A stretch of 22,017 nt of DNA. It comes from Psilocybe azurescens (lineage: Eukaryota > Basidiomycota > Agaricomycetes > Agaricales > Agrocybaceae). The notes below the pieces were generated by a model that saw nothing but the letters and a program-made list of their open reading frames with translations, searched no databases and was not told the origin of the DNA. Within the stretch, counting starts at the first letter, position 1. Each line of letters starts with the position of its first letter. Shown piece by piece: positions 10,051 through 18,596 of the stretch. The stretch covers positions 1 to 22,017 of the forward strand of contig JAJIRX010000631.1 of assembly GCA_023853785.1 (NCBI GenBank). The letters run 5' to 3'. The position numbers were made by a program, and so were the translations under genes.

Positions 10051-10529
10051 AGGCACTGCATACATTCATCATAGACTCTTTTCCGATCTGTACTACAACT
10101 GCAACTGCGTCTACATCTACACCTACGACTTCACGATCAGGTTCTCATTCTCATTCTCGTAATCCCACTTCCAGATATTACGCATACCCTGACGTTAACA
10201 CACACCCGCATTCCCATTCTTATCACTCGTCCGCCTCCGCCTACAACAACAATAACTATCACGAAGACCGCGACCAAGAGGACGACCAAGTGGATGACGA
10301 CTCCTGTTCTATAGATGAAGATGGGGATAGGGGATACGATGACGTTTGCGTCCATGTCTATATCATTGAACCCGTACCTGAATGCAAGTCCAAGTCCAAG
10401 GGCGGATTCGGCAACAACGGCGGTGGCGGCTGTCCCAGACTTGCGCTCGGACACACCAAGCACGAGCACGAGCATGAGCACGAGGGGTTGAGGAACGATA
10501 GCGCGACGATGATGACGATGCAGGTATGA

Positions 10530-11294
10530 GGCGAAGTTGGAGTTGGAGTTGGAGGTACAAGTTGAACAGGCAGCACGCACACACAGAGTGTGGGTGTGGG
10601 TGGTTGGGTGGTTGTGGGTGTGTCGGTGATACAGGGGCACGGGAATGGGCATGCGAGTGCGAATAGGACGGGAGTAGGATCGAAATACAAGGGAGGAGGA
10701 CTGAGGCTGAGGGCTGAGGGTTCTATCCCCTATCGTCAGTGCCGGTGTCGGAAGCTGGGTCATGGGTCCTGTTAATGCTAGCTCTTGGTATCAATCCAAA
10801 CCCAGACGGAGGAGGCAACTGCCACACTTGTACGCGGTGTGTGCCCTTTACGCTTTACTCAATACTGTATACAGTATCCACGTTCTCGACAGCCCGGTTG
10901 TCGGTGACTGTCCATTCGCGACTCGCTGTCGTTTTCGGTACTACAGTGTGTGAGGGAAGGGGAAGGGACAGGGGTGTTGCATGTGCACTCCTTTCTTTTA
11001 CATTGTTGATGCTCGTCGCCATACATTGTCTTCCACGCTCTATGTGTAGCAATATGTACACAATAATGTGTTTCTCACCTCTACATAGCGACGTAGACTA
11101 ATCATGCATGAATGACACAGAGTCACCAAAAGAACCATCTGTGGCAGCTGAAATTTTGTGTCTAGGGCTAGAAATACTAGGCTTTTAAAACATGAAAAGG
11201 GCCCTGGCTTTTGCCAGCCAGCCCATGTTGCTGACACTGTTGGAGACTTTGGTCAGCGAGCTGGTAGCCTGGACAGTTGTGTGCCATGACCTGG
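10530..11294. other. Non-coding stretch with a G-rich motif
   Basis: After the stop of the low-complexity relic come three GTTGGA units (10534-10551) and a plus-strand pattern of four GGG runs with 3-, 5- and 7-base loops (10592-10618), which meets the canonical G-quadruplex rule. A 16-base perfect palindrome ATACTGTATACAGTAT lies at 10862-10877. No protein family is recognisable in the open frames between 10739 and 11101. Confidence 0.45.
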
Positions 11295-12129
11295 TCACCA
11301 CAGGCCCATCGTCTTCGCAAACTGATTCCACCATCGCTTCTTGGACTGACACATCAATAATGACAGATGATTCCATTGTCTGTGCACTCGTAGGCGGAAT
11401 AATCCTGGTGGACTGCAACCAGCTGAGCCGCCGTGGGATGATCCTGGAGGAGATGCTTGGTGGGCTGCTATGTGGTGCATTTGCGTGACATGGGTGTTGT
11501 CTTCACTATGTGCATGGTCATTTGAATAGGCTGATGCCCCAGAAGCGATGGAACCAGTGCTGTCATTCTAAAATAGAACAAATTTATAAGAATAGAAGCA
11601 TCAGTCAACAGTTGAAACTCACATACCGCCAATTGGGTTTGAAAAAACAGCGAATTGGAAGTGATTTTCATCAGCGAAGGCGTTGTGGGCCGTTTGTTCT
11701 CCACTGTTGAAGCACCTTCCACAGGCTGTGGGAGGTTTAAGTGGGGGCTCATGATATGCAGGGAAGCAGAAGCAGACACACCTGACCTATCCTTGATATT
11801 GAGATGCTGGCTCGCTGTCTGTGTCTGCGCCTTTTGATGGCAAGAGAGCTTGCAGGCCTCCCATCCGGAGAATGACCCAAATAAAATCCAGGGCCAGTAA
11901 GCTGTTCTTGAGCCTTCTGTTCGATCTCCCTTTCCAATTGTTGAAATATCTATCATATGGCCCCTGAATGTAAGTACATGCAAGATGCAACCGTAATTTG
12001 AACAACACGTATCTTTTGAGCAGTTCGAGGTCTCCATCCATACTCTCTATTGAGGAATCTACCTTTTAACGAGAACAGCACGTTGAATAAGAGGGATTAT
12101 GAGTGTGAGCTGGATGTCGGGTGATAATG
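11295..12129 (-). CDS. Unrecognised reverse-strand multi-exon gene (possibly broken at 5' end)
   Basis: Three exons join cleanly in phase 0. Exon 11782-11949 (168 nt) contains FQQLEREIEQKAQEQLTGPG and FYLGHSPDGRPASSLAIKRR. The intron 11726-11781 (56 nt, GTGTGT...CCACAG) leads to exon 11627-11725 (99 nt, starting PVEGASTVENKRP). The intron 11568-11626 (59 nt, GTATGT...TTTTAG) leads to exon 11295-11567, which is Ser/His/Gly-rich and ends at TGA. Further upstream, LELLKRYVLFKLRLHLA (about 11970-12035) and SPDIQLTLIIPLIQRAVLVK (12063-12129, after a CTAAT...CCCCAG acceptor) look like earlier exons, but the intervals joining them (20-45 bases) are too short for normal introns. The order suggests a helical N-terminal part and a disordered, basic then Ser-rich tail. 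An overlapping frame (11185-11418) is also plausible for the last exon. I do not recognise the family. Confidence 0.45.
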
Positions 12130-12946
12130 CTGGGGAGAGAACTAGGCATTAGTTCAGGCACCTCAGAATCCCACGTTATCATTCTGTCTCCAGTTCGGAC
12201 TCCGCCACATAGCTTATTATGAAATCGTCCATGGTTCTATGATCGGTCCATCATGCAAAACGAGTAGGCACTGCAGTCCATAGATTTCAATAAATGCTAT
12301 TGCCTTTCTTGTACATTTTTAGACCTTATTATTGTTGAAAGCAAACAAGTGAAAACCGTAGGATTGGTAGGTAACTCAATTATTCAATGAATAGAATAAT
12401 CTATCTACTGGTTTACTCAATTACCAAATGTCAGATCAATCTAAGGTCCTATTACCAGCACGTTCCTTAGTCACTACAAGAAAGGTAACCACTTGAATAG
12501 TAAGTATAGTAAAATATTACAGTGGATTGATTAATTGAACGAAAGAAATTCAATGTTCAGTAGATTAATCCAAGTCAATAGAAATAAATTGAACAGAATT
12601 CCCAAGAAAGAATGAAACAATTGTATTCAACAGGATAGCGAAACGATGAAAAGTACACAATAATGAGAGGAAAAGATAGAAACAATGGGAGAGAATATAT
12701 TATGAGGATAGAACTGCAACCATGTCTGCAGTGGTGTCCATTGTTCAATATATTCCAAATTGCTGTGCAATATATCATTGATAAAAAAGCAGGCATTGAG
12801 GCAAAGACACTATACACCACATATTTGAGAATTATAACGTGAAATAAGTCAATTCAGAGTCGGCTGCCATACACACAAGAAACACAATGCGATAATCGCT
12901 TTGGAGATCACTTGTTCAATTAACTAAAAATACCTACATAACTCAG
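12130..12946. other. AT-rich stretch, no gene seen
   Basis: Only short open frames without conserved content occur. A minus-strand start-like segment (MDDFIISYVAESELETE, near 12175-12230) lies just upstream of the unrecognised gene and could be its first exon, but it runs into a stop and no clear donor site follows. Confidence 0.4.
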
Positions 12947-13738
12947 TCATTGTCCGAATGGGTTTGCTTGATACGTATGTTCTAAAGATGTGCTTGGGTT
13001 GCTTTCGGGCCCGCAAACTGTCTTATGTGCTTGCAACAATTCATTTACTATGACGCCGCTGGACCAAAGAATACTTTCCCACACGTGCCTGGAGTGGTCG
13101 TACTTCAAATTAAGATTGAGCACCTTGTGCATGCAATTTATTCTATACTAACACTTTAGTTCACGTCCGTGCAGTTTATTATCCAGTCTGTGCTGGGTCC
13201 ATGGCAGTCTGTGTCTATCCATTCTTGTGAAGGGATAACATGACGACAACAGTGTTGTCCTGGCCCCCAGCTCTGCCGCTTCCTACAAGGATCCGTAGAC
13301 CATTGATTCGGACATCAGATCGGTCTGCTCCTGCGTACTTGAGCGAGTTCCCAACACCATCATTGTCGTTATCGGATTTATAGTCAGGCTCTTGTCTGGA
13401 CACTCCTCCAACTACACAAACAACAACACAATCACAAACAACCTGAAACCCCTCCTCCACCCATACCTCTGCGACTCGCGAATTGAACTAGAACCTCGCC
13501 GCTGCACACACAGTAGAGCACACAGTGGCGGCGGCTGGACGTGTGCTGTTACCCACCGCCTTTCCTCAAGCGAACACTGTCAAACGCGAATGTGTGCACC
13601 TTGTCATCCAGCAGCACAGAGCCAGCAGCACAGATATGGTGGGAGCGGGAGCGGATGGGAGTTAGCGTGGGTAGTGCGGGGGTACGAGAAGGTATGCAGG
13701 GGATGCAGGGAAGAAGGGAAGGGGAGGAGAAAGCGCAC
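12947..13738 (-). other. Coding-like reverse segments, unrecognised
   Basis: On the minus strand 12947-13132 reads LNLNLKYDHSRHVWESILWS and 13215-13460 contains RINGLRILVGSGRAGGQDNT. Both have protein-like texture, but the frames are not connected and no family is evident. They lie downstream of the RPN6 fragment on the same strand, but do not match the rest of RPN6 as I know it. They may be further gene fragments or spurious. The plus-strand frames here are antisense shadows. Confidence 0.25.
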
Positions 13739-14088
13739 CTTGGCCTTGGCATGTTGCCCATCCCACAATACATGCAGCTCTTGAGGAAGTGTACCTCCGT
13801 GGGGATCATCTTGTTGTTGAGCCACCTGAGCTCAGTGAGCAGGGTGTTGATGAACGCCAGTGCAAGCGGGTACTGGCGGGACTCAAGTTGTCTGTATGTA
13901 TGATAACAATAACTTAGCATATGAAAACCAAAAATTAGAATTATGACAATAAAAGAGCGTATGCATGGCCCATTCAGGAAGATGCGCTTCTCTTCTTCTC
14001 TTTCTTCACAGACAATATTGTCTGTCAGTGCTTTATCTGCACTTCTGGAAGTCCAGGATTGCGGCAAAGTAGTCCAGGAGTGTGCGGA
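13739..14088 (-). pseudogene. Internal fragment of 26S proteasome subunit RPN6 (PSMD11)
   Basis: RPN6 is a PCI-domain subunit of the 26S proteasome lid. On the minus strand exon 13948-14088 begins after a CTGCCCAG acceptor with VRTLLDYFAAI. After a one-base loss it continues ALTDNI and EKRIFL. A 56-nt intron follows (13892-13947, GTCATA...CATACAG with a GCTAAG branch). Exon 13739-13891 reads LESRQYPLALAFINTLLTEL, then NNKMIPTEVHFL and GNMP, and after another one-base loss AKAK before a GTGCGC donor. This matches roughly residues 80-190 of the about 430-residue protein. Changes at conserved positions (R to W before LNNK, DD to NN, ESRVYRG-like to KSCMYCG) are mostly C-to-T or G-to-A. No further RPN6 exons were recognised on either side, so it is a truncated, non-functional copy. 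Confidence 0.82.
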
Positions 14089-15429
14089 CTGGGCAGAGGA
14101 GTAATCATGGGTTAGATCAATGATGAGATCAAGTCTGAGCACTGCGTTCGGCGTGAGTGCAGAGTTTATGGATGTGTGTTGCTTTATTTCTTCTCCTTGC
14201 TAGCACTCCTTGCTCTCTCTCCCCCACTCCCCCCCTGCCTCCCCTCCTCTTGTGTCTGTGTTTTATTTCCTTTGATTTGGCTCACAGCAACCTCTCCCAT
14301 TTTATATCCCTCTCCCAGCTCTCATGCAAGATCAACATGGCACACAGCACAAACCCATTGCTCAAGAACTGTGCTGCTTGGGGGCATGCAGAGGCTAGGT
14401 GTTGGGTTGGGGTTGGGGTTGGTGTGTTAGTGTGTTAGTGAATTAATGGATTGGGTTTTCAGAAGGGAGGAGAGCACATACGAATACCTTACATTGTAAT
14501 CCAAGCTTTTTTTTGTTCTTTTTTGCTTTTTTGCCTTTGTCTTCAGTCGCTCCTTTTTTTTTCTCCTTCATTTCCTGTTGCCATTCCCGTTCCCACACTG
14601 AGTTCATTCCTATCGTCAGTTCAATTTCAATTCAGCAAAATAATCTGCTAGCAGCACTCACAATTCCGTTTACTGCTGACAACTTGAACCCCCACGGCCG
14701 CGAGAGTCTTGCAGGCTTGCTTCTGCCAGTGTTCGACAACTTTCTTTGTGCTTAAATTCACCGCAAGCGCTGAGCGCTGCACAAATGCACAAATGAACTG
14801 ATTATATAAGGTGCTGATGGGACTCTCCACCTTTCTATCGGAGTGAAATGACAGAACGACTCAGAGTCCGTGAATAAGGAGAAGCTAATATTTGTCAATG
14901 GACTGTAGCCCAGAATTATAGCTACAGTGAAGAATGAAGAGTGACCCTCGAGACAGAAACAGAAATTCAATAATTAGAAAAGAGTGCGTGAAATGACTAT
15001 TCTGTGTCGCATACTAATAATTGCTGGCTGTCCCTGGATTCTGAATTTGCGACTTTATTAAAGTAGTGTAGATTATTATTAACAAGTCTTGAAAAACGTG
15101 ATGATACCATCTTTAATGCTTCAAGAGACCCACCAAAGCCTGTGCGGCACAGAAGGAACAATAGACAGTAACCAAAGGTCCTGATAAGGTAGCATAGACT
15201 ATAGACGAGCTGCAGTGTCGATACATAGTACTTTCTCACTTATTTCCCTCACATTTCCTCTCACCGCCGTCACCATAGAATAGTGAGTATGTAATAGTTA
15301 CTGCATGCATGATGCATGATGTATAAGAGAACTAGGAGGAGCATGTGCGTGTTTTTCCAAATAGTTACTGTGTGCAGAACGAGGGAGAAGCAAGTACATA
15401 TTTTCACCATACTGCCAATACATAAGTTC
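14089..15429. other. No gene seen; pyrimidine-rich and G-rich patches
   Basis: A pyrimidine-rich tract (about 14195-14260 and 14500-14580) and a G-rich word GGGTTGGGGTTGGGGTTGG (14404-14422) followed by TGTGTTAG repeats are the visible structure. Minus-strand frames at 14758-14970 and 14997-15239 are open for 70-80 codons, but show no motif I recognise. Confidence 0.4.
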
Positions 15430-15964
15430 TCAAACATCATATCCTGTTTCTCCACTATGACCCGAAGACAAACTATCTGTTCTTTGCACACCTGCAACTT
15501 CTAGTGCTGATAGGGACAGGCAGACAAGAGAATTGGATGGCTTAGATTTTTCACTCACAGGTTCCTGATGACTCCAATGCAGCGTAATATGAATGTCACT
15601 GGCATTAATGTCGCCTTGGTCGTTTGAAACACGGCCGAGAATCAAGCAAACCAGCACAAGTAGATTGGATGTAATTATACCTACGGCTTCTTTAATTAAA
15701 TGAATCAGTATTCTAGTTTGTGGCTGTGGATATGGGAAGAGTAGCTCACTTCGGCATGACATGTCATTATCCATACCACAAGAGTGCCGGGTCCAACAAC
15801 ATATCCACCATATGAGACGGTACAGAGAGCAATAGACACGATCAGGGTTATTGAGTTGGCAGAGAATACCAGCTGTACCTGAAGACGCTTGTTTGCAATA
15901 AGATTGATGTCCCATGGCTGATGTACAGGTATTGTGATCAGTGCAATATTGCCAATCACATCCA
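15430..15964 (-). pseudogene. 3' fragment of a rhodopsin-like 7TM membrane protein gene
   Basis: On the minus strand the segment from 15964 reads VDVIGNIALITIPVHQPWDI and then NKRLQVQLVFSANSITLIVS, followed by a hydrophobic stretch and HAE. After an intron of about 63-69 nt (donor GTGAGC at 15749, acceptor ending at 15687 or 15681) it continues GIITSNLLVLVCLIL and a hydrophilic tail ending in a stop at 15430. This order (a membrane helix, K/R-rich turn, helix, HxEA..IxxNLLVLV helix, polar tail) is that of the rhodopsin-like (SAT4-related) integral membrane proteins expanded in fungi. Only the last two or three of seven membrane segments are present. The donor leaves the exon one base short of the required phase, which suggests a lost G. 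The acceptor at 15965-15966 has no recognisable upstream exon. Function is unknown; the family assignment is from recall of sequence pattern. Confidence 0.6.
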
Positions 15965-16221
15965 CTGCCACATGTAATCTTAATGAGAACTAGTCAATTG
16001 CACAAACTCCATAGTGATGACTCTGGCTCTTGAACAACAAAGTACAAGCACTATTAATTTAAGAACTTTATATTTAATAAAATCTACAATTAGTTTGTCT
16101 GATTTGACCACCTCAAGTGTGATCTTGGATCAGACACTGATATCAGCCAGGTCCAACAACCCTTGGACATCGGATAGCCCATTGATTCAAACAGTTGAGA
16201 TATTACACATGTGATGCATAT

Positions 16222-16424
16222 TGATGAGTCAGCATGTATTTTCTTTGACATGATGAGTCAGCATGTATTCTCCTTGACATGATGAGTCAGCGTGTATTCT
16301 CCTTTACATGATGAGTCAGCATGTATTCTCCTTTACATGATGAGTCAGCGTGTATTCCCCTTTACATGATGAGTCAGCATGTATTCTCCTTTACATGATG
16401 AGTCAGCGTATATTCTCTTTGACA
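16222..16424. repeat. 29-bp tandem array, seven copies, each with TGAGTCA
   Basis: TGATGAGTCAG starts at 16222, 16251, 16280, 16309, 16338, 16367 and 16396, exactly 29 bases apart. Every unit contains TGAGTCA, the Gcn4/AP-1-type bZIP site. From copy 2 to copy 7 the base after AGC alternates A, G, A, G, A, G, giving a 58-bp higher-order unit that suggests growth by dimer duplication. There are no unique spacers, so it is not a CRISPR array. Confidence 0.92.
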
Positions 16425-17096
16425 TGCTCACTCATGTGACCTTAACATGGACTGCAAAATTCTGCTTAGTACCACCCTGTCCATTTGTATGCTGTAGCCC
16501 TGTAATAATATACACTGAGTCCTGTAAAAAGCAGCAATAGTGAAAGCTAATAGAACCAATGAACCAGACAAGTCTAATATAGGACAGTCAGTACTTCAGT
16601 GCAGGTGAACAGAGTGACAAACTCTGTTTATTTAAACAGGTTCTGAGTGAGAGTAGGTATTAGTAGTACCTGTAAAGTAGTAGGTTCTTTAGCTTGGATA
16701 AAAATTTGCGGATTTGGAGTATACCAATGTTTCAAGGATATAATAAGGATGTCCCATGCCAAAAATTAGTGAAATCAGCGGTCCCATTCTCGAGATATGA
16801 AGGGGGAGGGGAAGGAGGAAGGGTACATACAAGATATTCAAATCTGGCTCACCAACTTAGAATGTGGTATCCACATACTCATATTCACTCCCTCGAATTA
16901 TGGAAAAATATGTTTTGTAGATGGTGAACCCAAACTGAATATCTTTGGATGGAGGGAAGGCTGGATACTGTTGTGCTCAAAAGATATTCATCATCAACTT
17001 CGGGATTCCAAAACTAGTTCCTCATAGTCAGGGACATCTTGGGAGCCCATTACAATCATTTTGGAAGACTCCCATGTGTGCTGAATATTTTCAGGC
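16425..17096. other. No gene seen
   Basis: Open frames of 66-77 codons on the plus strand show no recognisable motif. The sequence is moderately AT-rich. It leads into the first copy of the repeat that recurs at 17759 and 18069. Confidence 0.4.
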
Positions 17097-17216
17097 AGGG
17101 GGAGGAGGACAACAATGGTCAGTGATGTTGAAAATATTCATGTGATTGTTGAGAGGCTAATAAATGATCATTTTGTGAATTAGTACCCTAGGAATACATA
17201 TTCTATGTGTGTTTTA
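17097..17216 (+). repeat. Dispersed repeat, copy A
   Basis: Contains ATGGTCAGTGATGTTGAAAA then a block reading IHVIVERLIN if translated, and ends ATACATATTCTATGTGTGTTTT. Copies B (17759-17838) and C (18069-18190) share the same order of blocks. The translated block stays open in all three, but no larger protein is recognisable. Confidence 0.65.
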
Positions 17217-17273
17217 GTATGGGGAGATGCTCCCCAAGGAATACAAGGATGGTAGCATTGGTAGGTGGAAGGC

Positions 17274-17413
17274 AGAGGCAGAGGCAGAAGGCAGAAGCGG
17301 ACTCGGAATGCGAAACATAGGTCAGAGCAGGATGTGGTGATAGAAGTGGGAGGCAGAGGTCAGAGTGCAAGGTGGAGGTCAGAGTGCAAGGTGGAGGTCA
17401 GGGCAGGATGTGG
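17274..17413. repeat. GGCAGA hexamers and a 19-bp tandem repeat
   Basis: GGCAGA occurs three times in tandem from 17274. AGGTCAGAGTGCAAGGTGG starts at 17357 and 17376, with a partial third copy at 17395, a period of exactly 19 bases. Purine-rich, no coding content. Confidence 0.75.
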
Positions 17414-17631
17414 ACAACACCGGTATATTCAGATAACATTATCACTGATAGAAGTGCACACCTCTGTGGAATATTTCTACTGACACACAGTACAAAGTGT
17501 ATGAAGCAAGTTCAACTTTTAATTAGTTACTATCAATACTGCTACTACTTTCACTCTCCTAGTCCTCATCTTCCTCTGAAAGCACTCCACTCTTCACACC
17601 GCATTTGTTGACATTTCCAACTTTCCTCAGT

Positions 17632-18059
17632 CCGCTTTTTTCTGCCTTTTGGATTTTTTGAACTCCGCTTTTCCGACTTGCGCTCACCACACTCAGTCCG
17701 CACTCAGCCTGCACTCAGTTCGCTTTTTCCGCTTTTTAGTCCACATTTTAATCTTTCAGCAAGGGGATGGAGGACAGCTATGGTCAGTTCTATTGAAATA
17801 TATATTGATGTGATTGTTGAGAAGCTAATAAATAAAAACTACTTTACCAATGGAAAGAAATTGTGGAAGGGGAAATATGAGTCCTGTTTTCAAACATTTT
17901 AGTCCGCTTTTCAGGCCACTTTTTAGATTAGTTTGGACAGCTTTTGAGACCGCTTTAGTCCGCTTTTGAGACGGCTCTCAGTCCGCTTTTGGACCCCTTT
18001 GGACCCCTTTTGGACCAGTTTGGACCACTTTCGACACCGCTTTTCAGGCCACTTTTTAG
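17632..18059. repeat. CCGCTTTT-rich composite repeat
   Basis: CCGCTTTT occurs at 17632, 17665, 17729, 17904, 17960, 17983 and 18037, often preceded by AGT. A block beginning CCGCTTTTCAGGCCACTTTT is repeated exactly at 17904 and 18037 (23 bases). GGACCnnTTT-type words repeat at 17991-18030. The two clusters stand immediately before copies B and C of the dispersed repeat, so cluster plus repeat forms a composite unit of about 300 bases. Confidence 0.7.
17759..17838 (+). repeat. Dispersed repeat, copy B
   Basis: Matches copy A over AGGGGATGGAGGACA, the ATGGTCAGT word and the block translating to IDVIVEKLIN, then diverges after TAATAAATAAAA. It lacks the ATACATATTCT end seen in copies A and C, so it is shortened. 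Confidence 0.65.
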
Positions 18060-18068
18060 TATTTTTAG

Positions 18069-18190
18069 AAAGGGGATAGAGAACACCTATGGTCAGTTAT
18101 ATTAAAAGTATTCATGTAATTGTTGAGAGGCTAATAAATAGTTATTGTGTGATTGAGTAGCCTGGAAATACATATTCTGTGTCTTTTGAT
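18069..18190 (+). repeat. Dispersed repeat, copy C
   Basis: Matches copy A from AAGGGGATAGAGAACA through the block translating to IHVIVERLIN to ATACATATTCTGTGTCTTTT. Its GGTCAG word lies 309 bases after that of copy B. Confidence 0.65.
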
Positions 18191-18293
18191 ATTGGAGGAC
18201 AGGTGGGAGAGAAGATGGAAATGGAAGGTGGTTATAAAAATCAAAGTAAGACCAGAAAGCAGAGAGGAGGTGGGAGCAAGAACTGCATGCACA

Positions 18294-18596
18294 CTGACAT
18301 TATCACCGCACTCCAACAATATTTCTGAACACTTACATCATCAGCGCCCTCTGCACTCCAACACCATCTCTGCCCCCTGCACTCCAACACCATCACCGCA
18401 CTCTGCACTCCTACAATATTTATGGACACCGACACCACTACCGCCCTCTGCATTCCGACACCATCACTGCACTCTGCACTCCAACACCATTACCACACTT
18501 GGCACTCCTACAATATTTCTGGACACTGACATCATCCCCACCCTCTGCACCCTGACACTGTCACTGCACCCTGCACTCTTACAATATATACATGCT
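18294..18596. repeat. 97-bp higher-order satellite, G-poor plus strand
   Basis: CAATATTT-type anchors lie at 18317, 18414 and 18511 (97 bases apart) and again at 18582 (71 bases). Between anchors, subunits of about 26 bases resemble CTCTGCACTCCAACACCATC. The last interval is shorter by 26 bases, as if one subunit were lost. The plus strand has very little G. A 173-codon open frame over the region only translates the satellite. Confidence 0.8.

Larger units (their letters stand above)
8141..10529 (+). pseudogene. Low-complexity Ser/Asn/Asp/His-rich protein gene relic
   Basis: Coding-like text runs through this region on the plus strand but changes frame. A frame ending GVDGDEYED (about 8870) continues one frame over as DEDGDDEHEDEDED through DDDDDDITEVNFPP (8873-9003), so one base appears lost near 8871. 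A third frame continues from about 9010 (DIDFASTEHTGPHSL, then HEREWEQAVRKREHERG near 9230-9290). A long open frame follows (9152-9957) that ends at a convincing 52-nt intron (9958-10009, GTGAGC...CACGACAG). This joins in phase to a final exon with CAG-encoded serines, SHSHSH, HEHEHEHE and Gly-rich runs, ending at a TGA at 10527-10529. The texture resembles a disordered fungal regulator, but no DNA-binding or enzymatic domain is visible and I assign no function. Both strands stay open because of the 6-base repeats. Confidence 0.42.

Noticed and set aside
10137..10763. 208-codon minus-strand open frame with hydrophobic runs
   Set aside because: It is antisense to the low-complexity relic; the Val/Ile runs come from the complement of Asp/Asn codon repeats, and the intron and phase evidence favour the plus strand.
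10862..10877. Perfect palindrome ATACTGTATACAGTAT
   Set aside because: A single 16-base palindrome with no second copy or linked gene; recorded but not enough for a regulatory call.
15301..15321. TGCATGCATGATGCATGATG short repetition
   Set aside because: A few GCATGAT units that are easily explained by slippage; no wider structure around it.
16222..16424. Regular 29-bp repeats resembling CRISPR repeats
   Set aside because: The units are contiguous with no unique spacers, and the context is eukaryotic.
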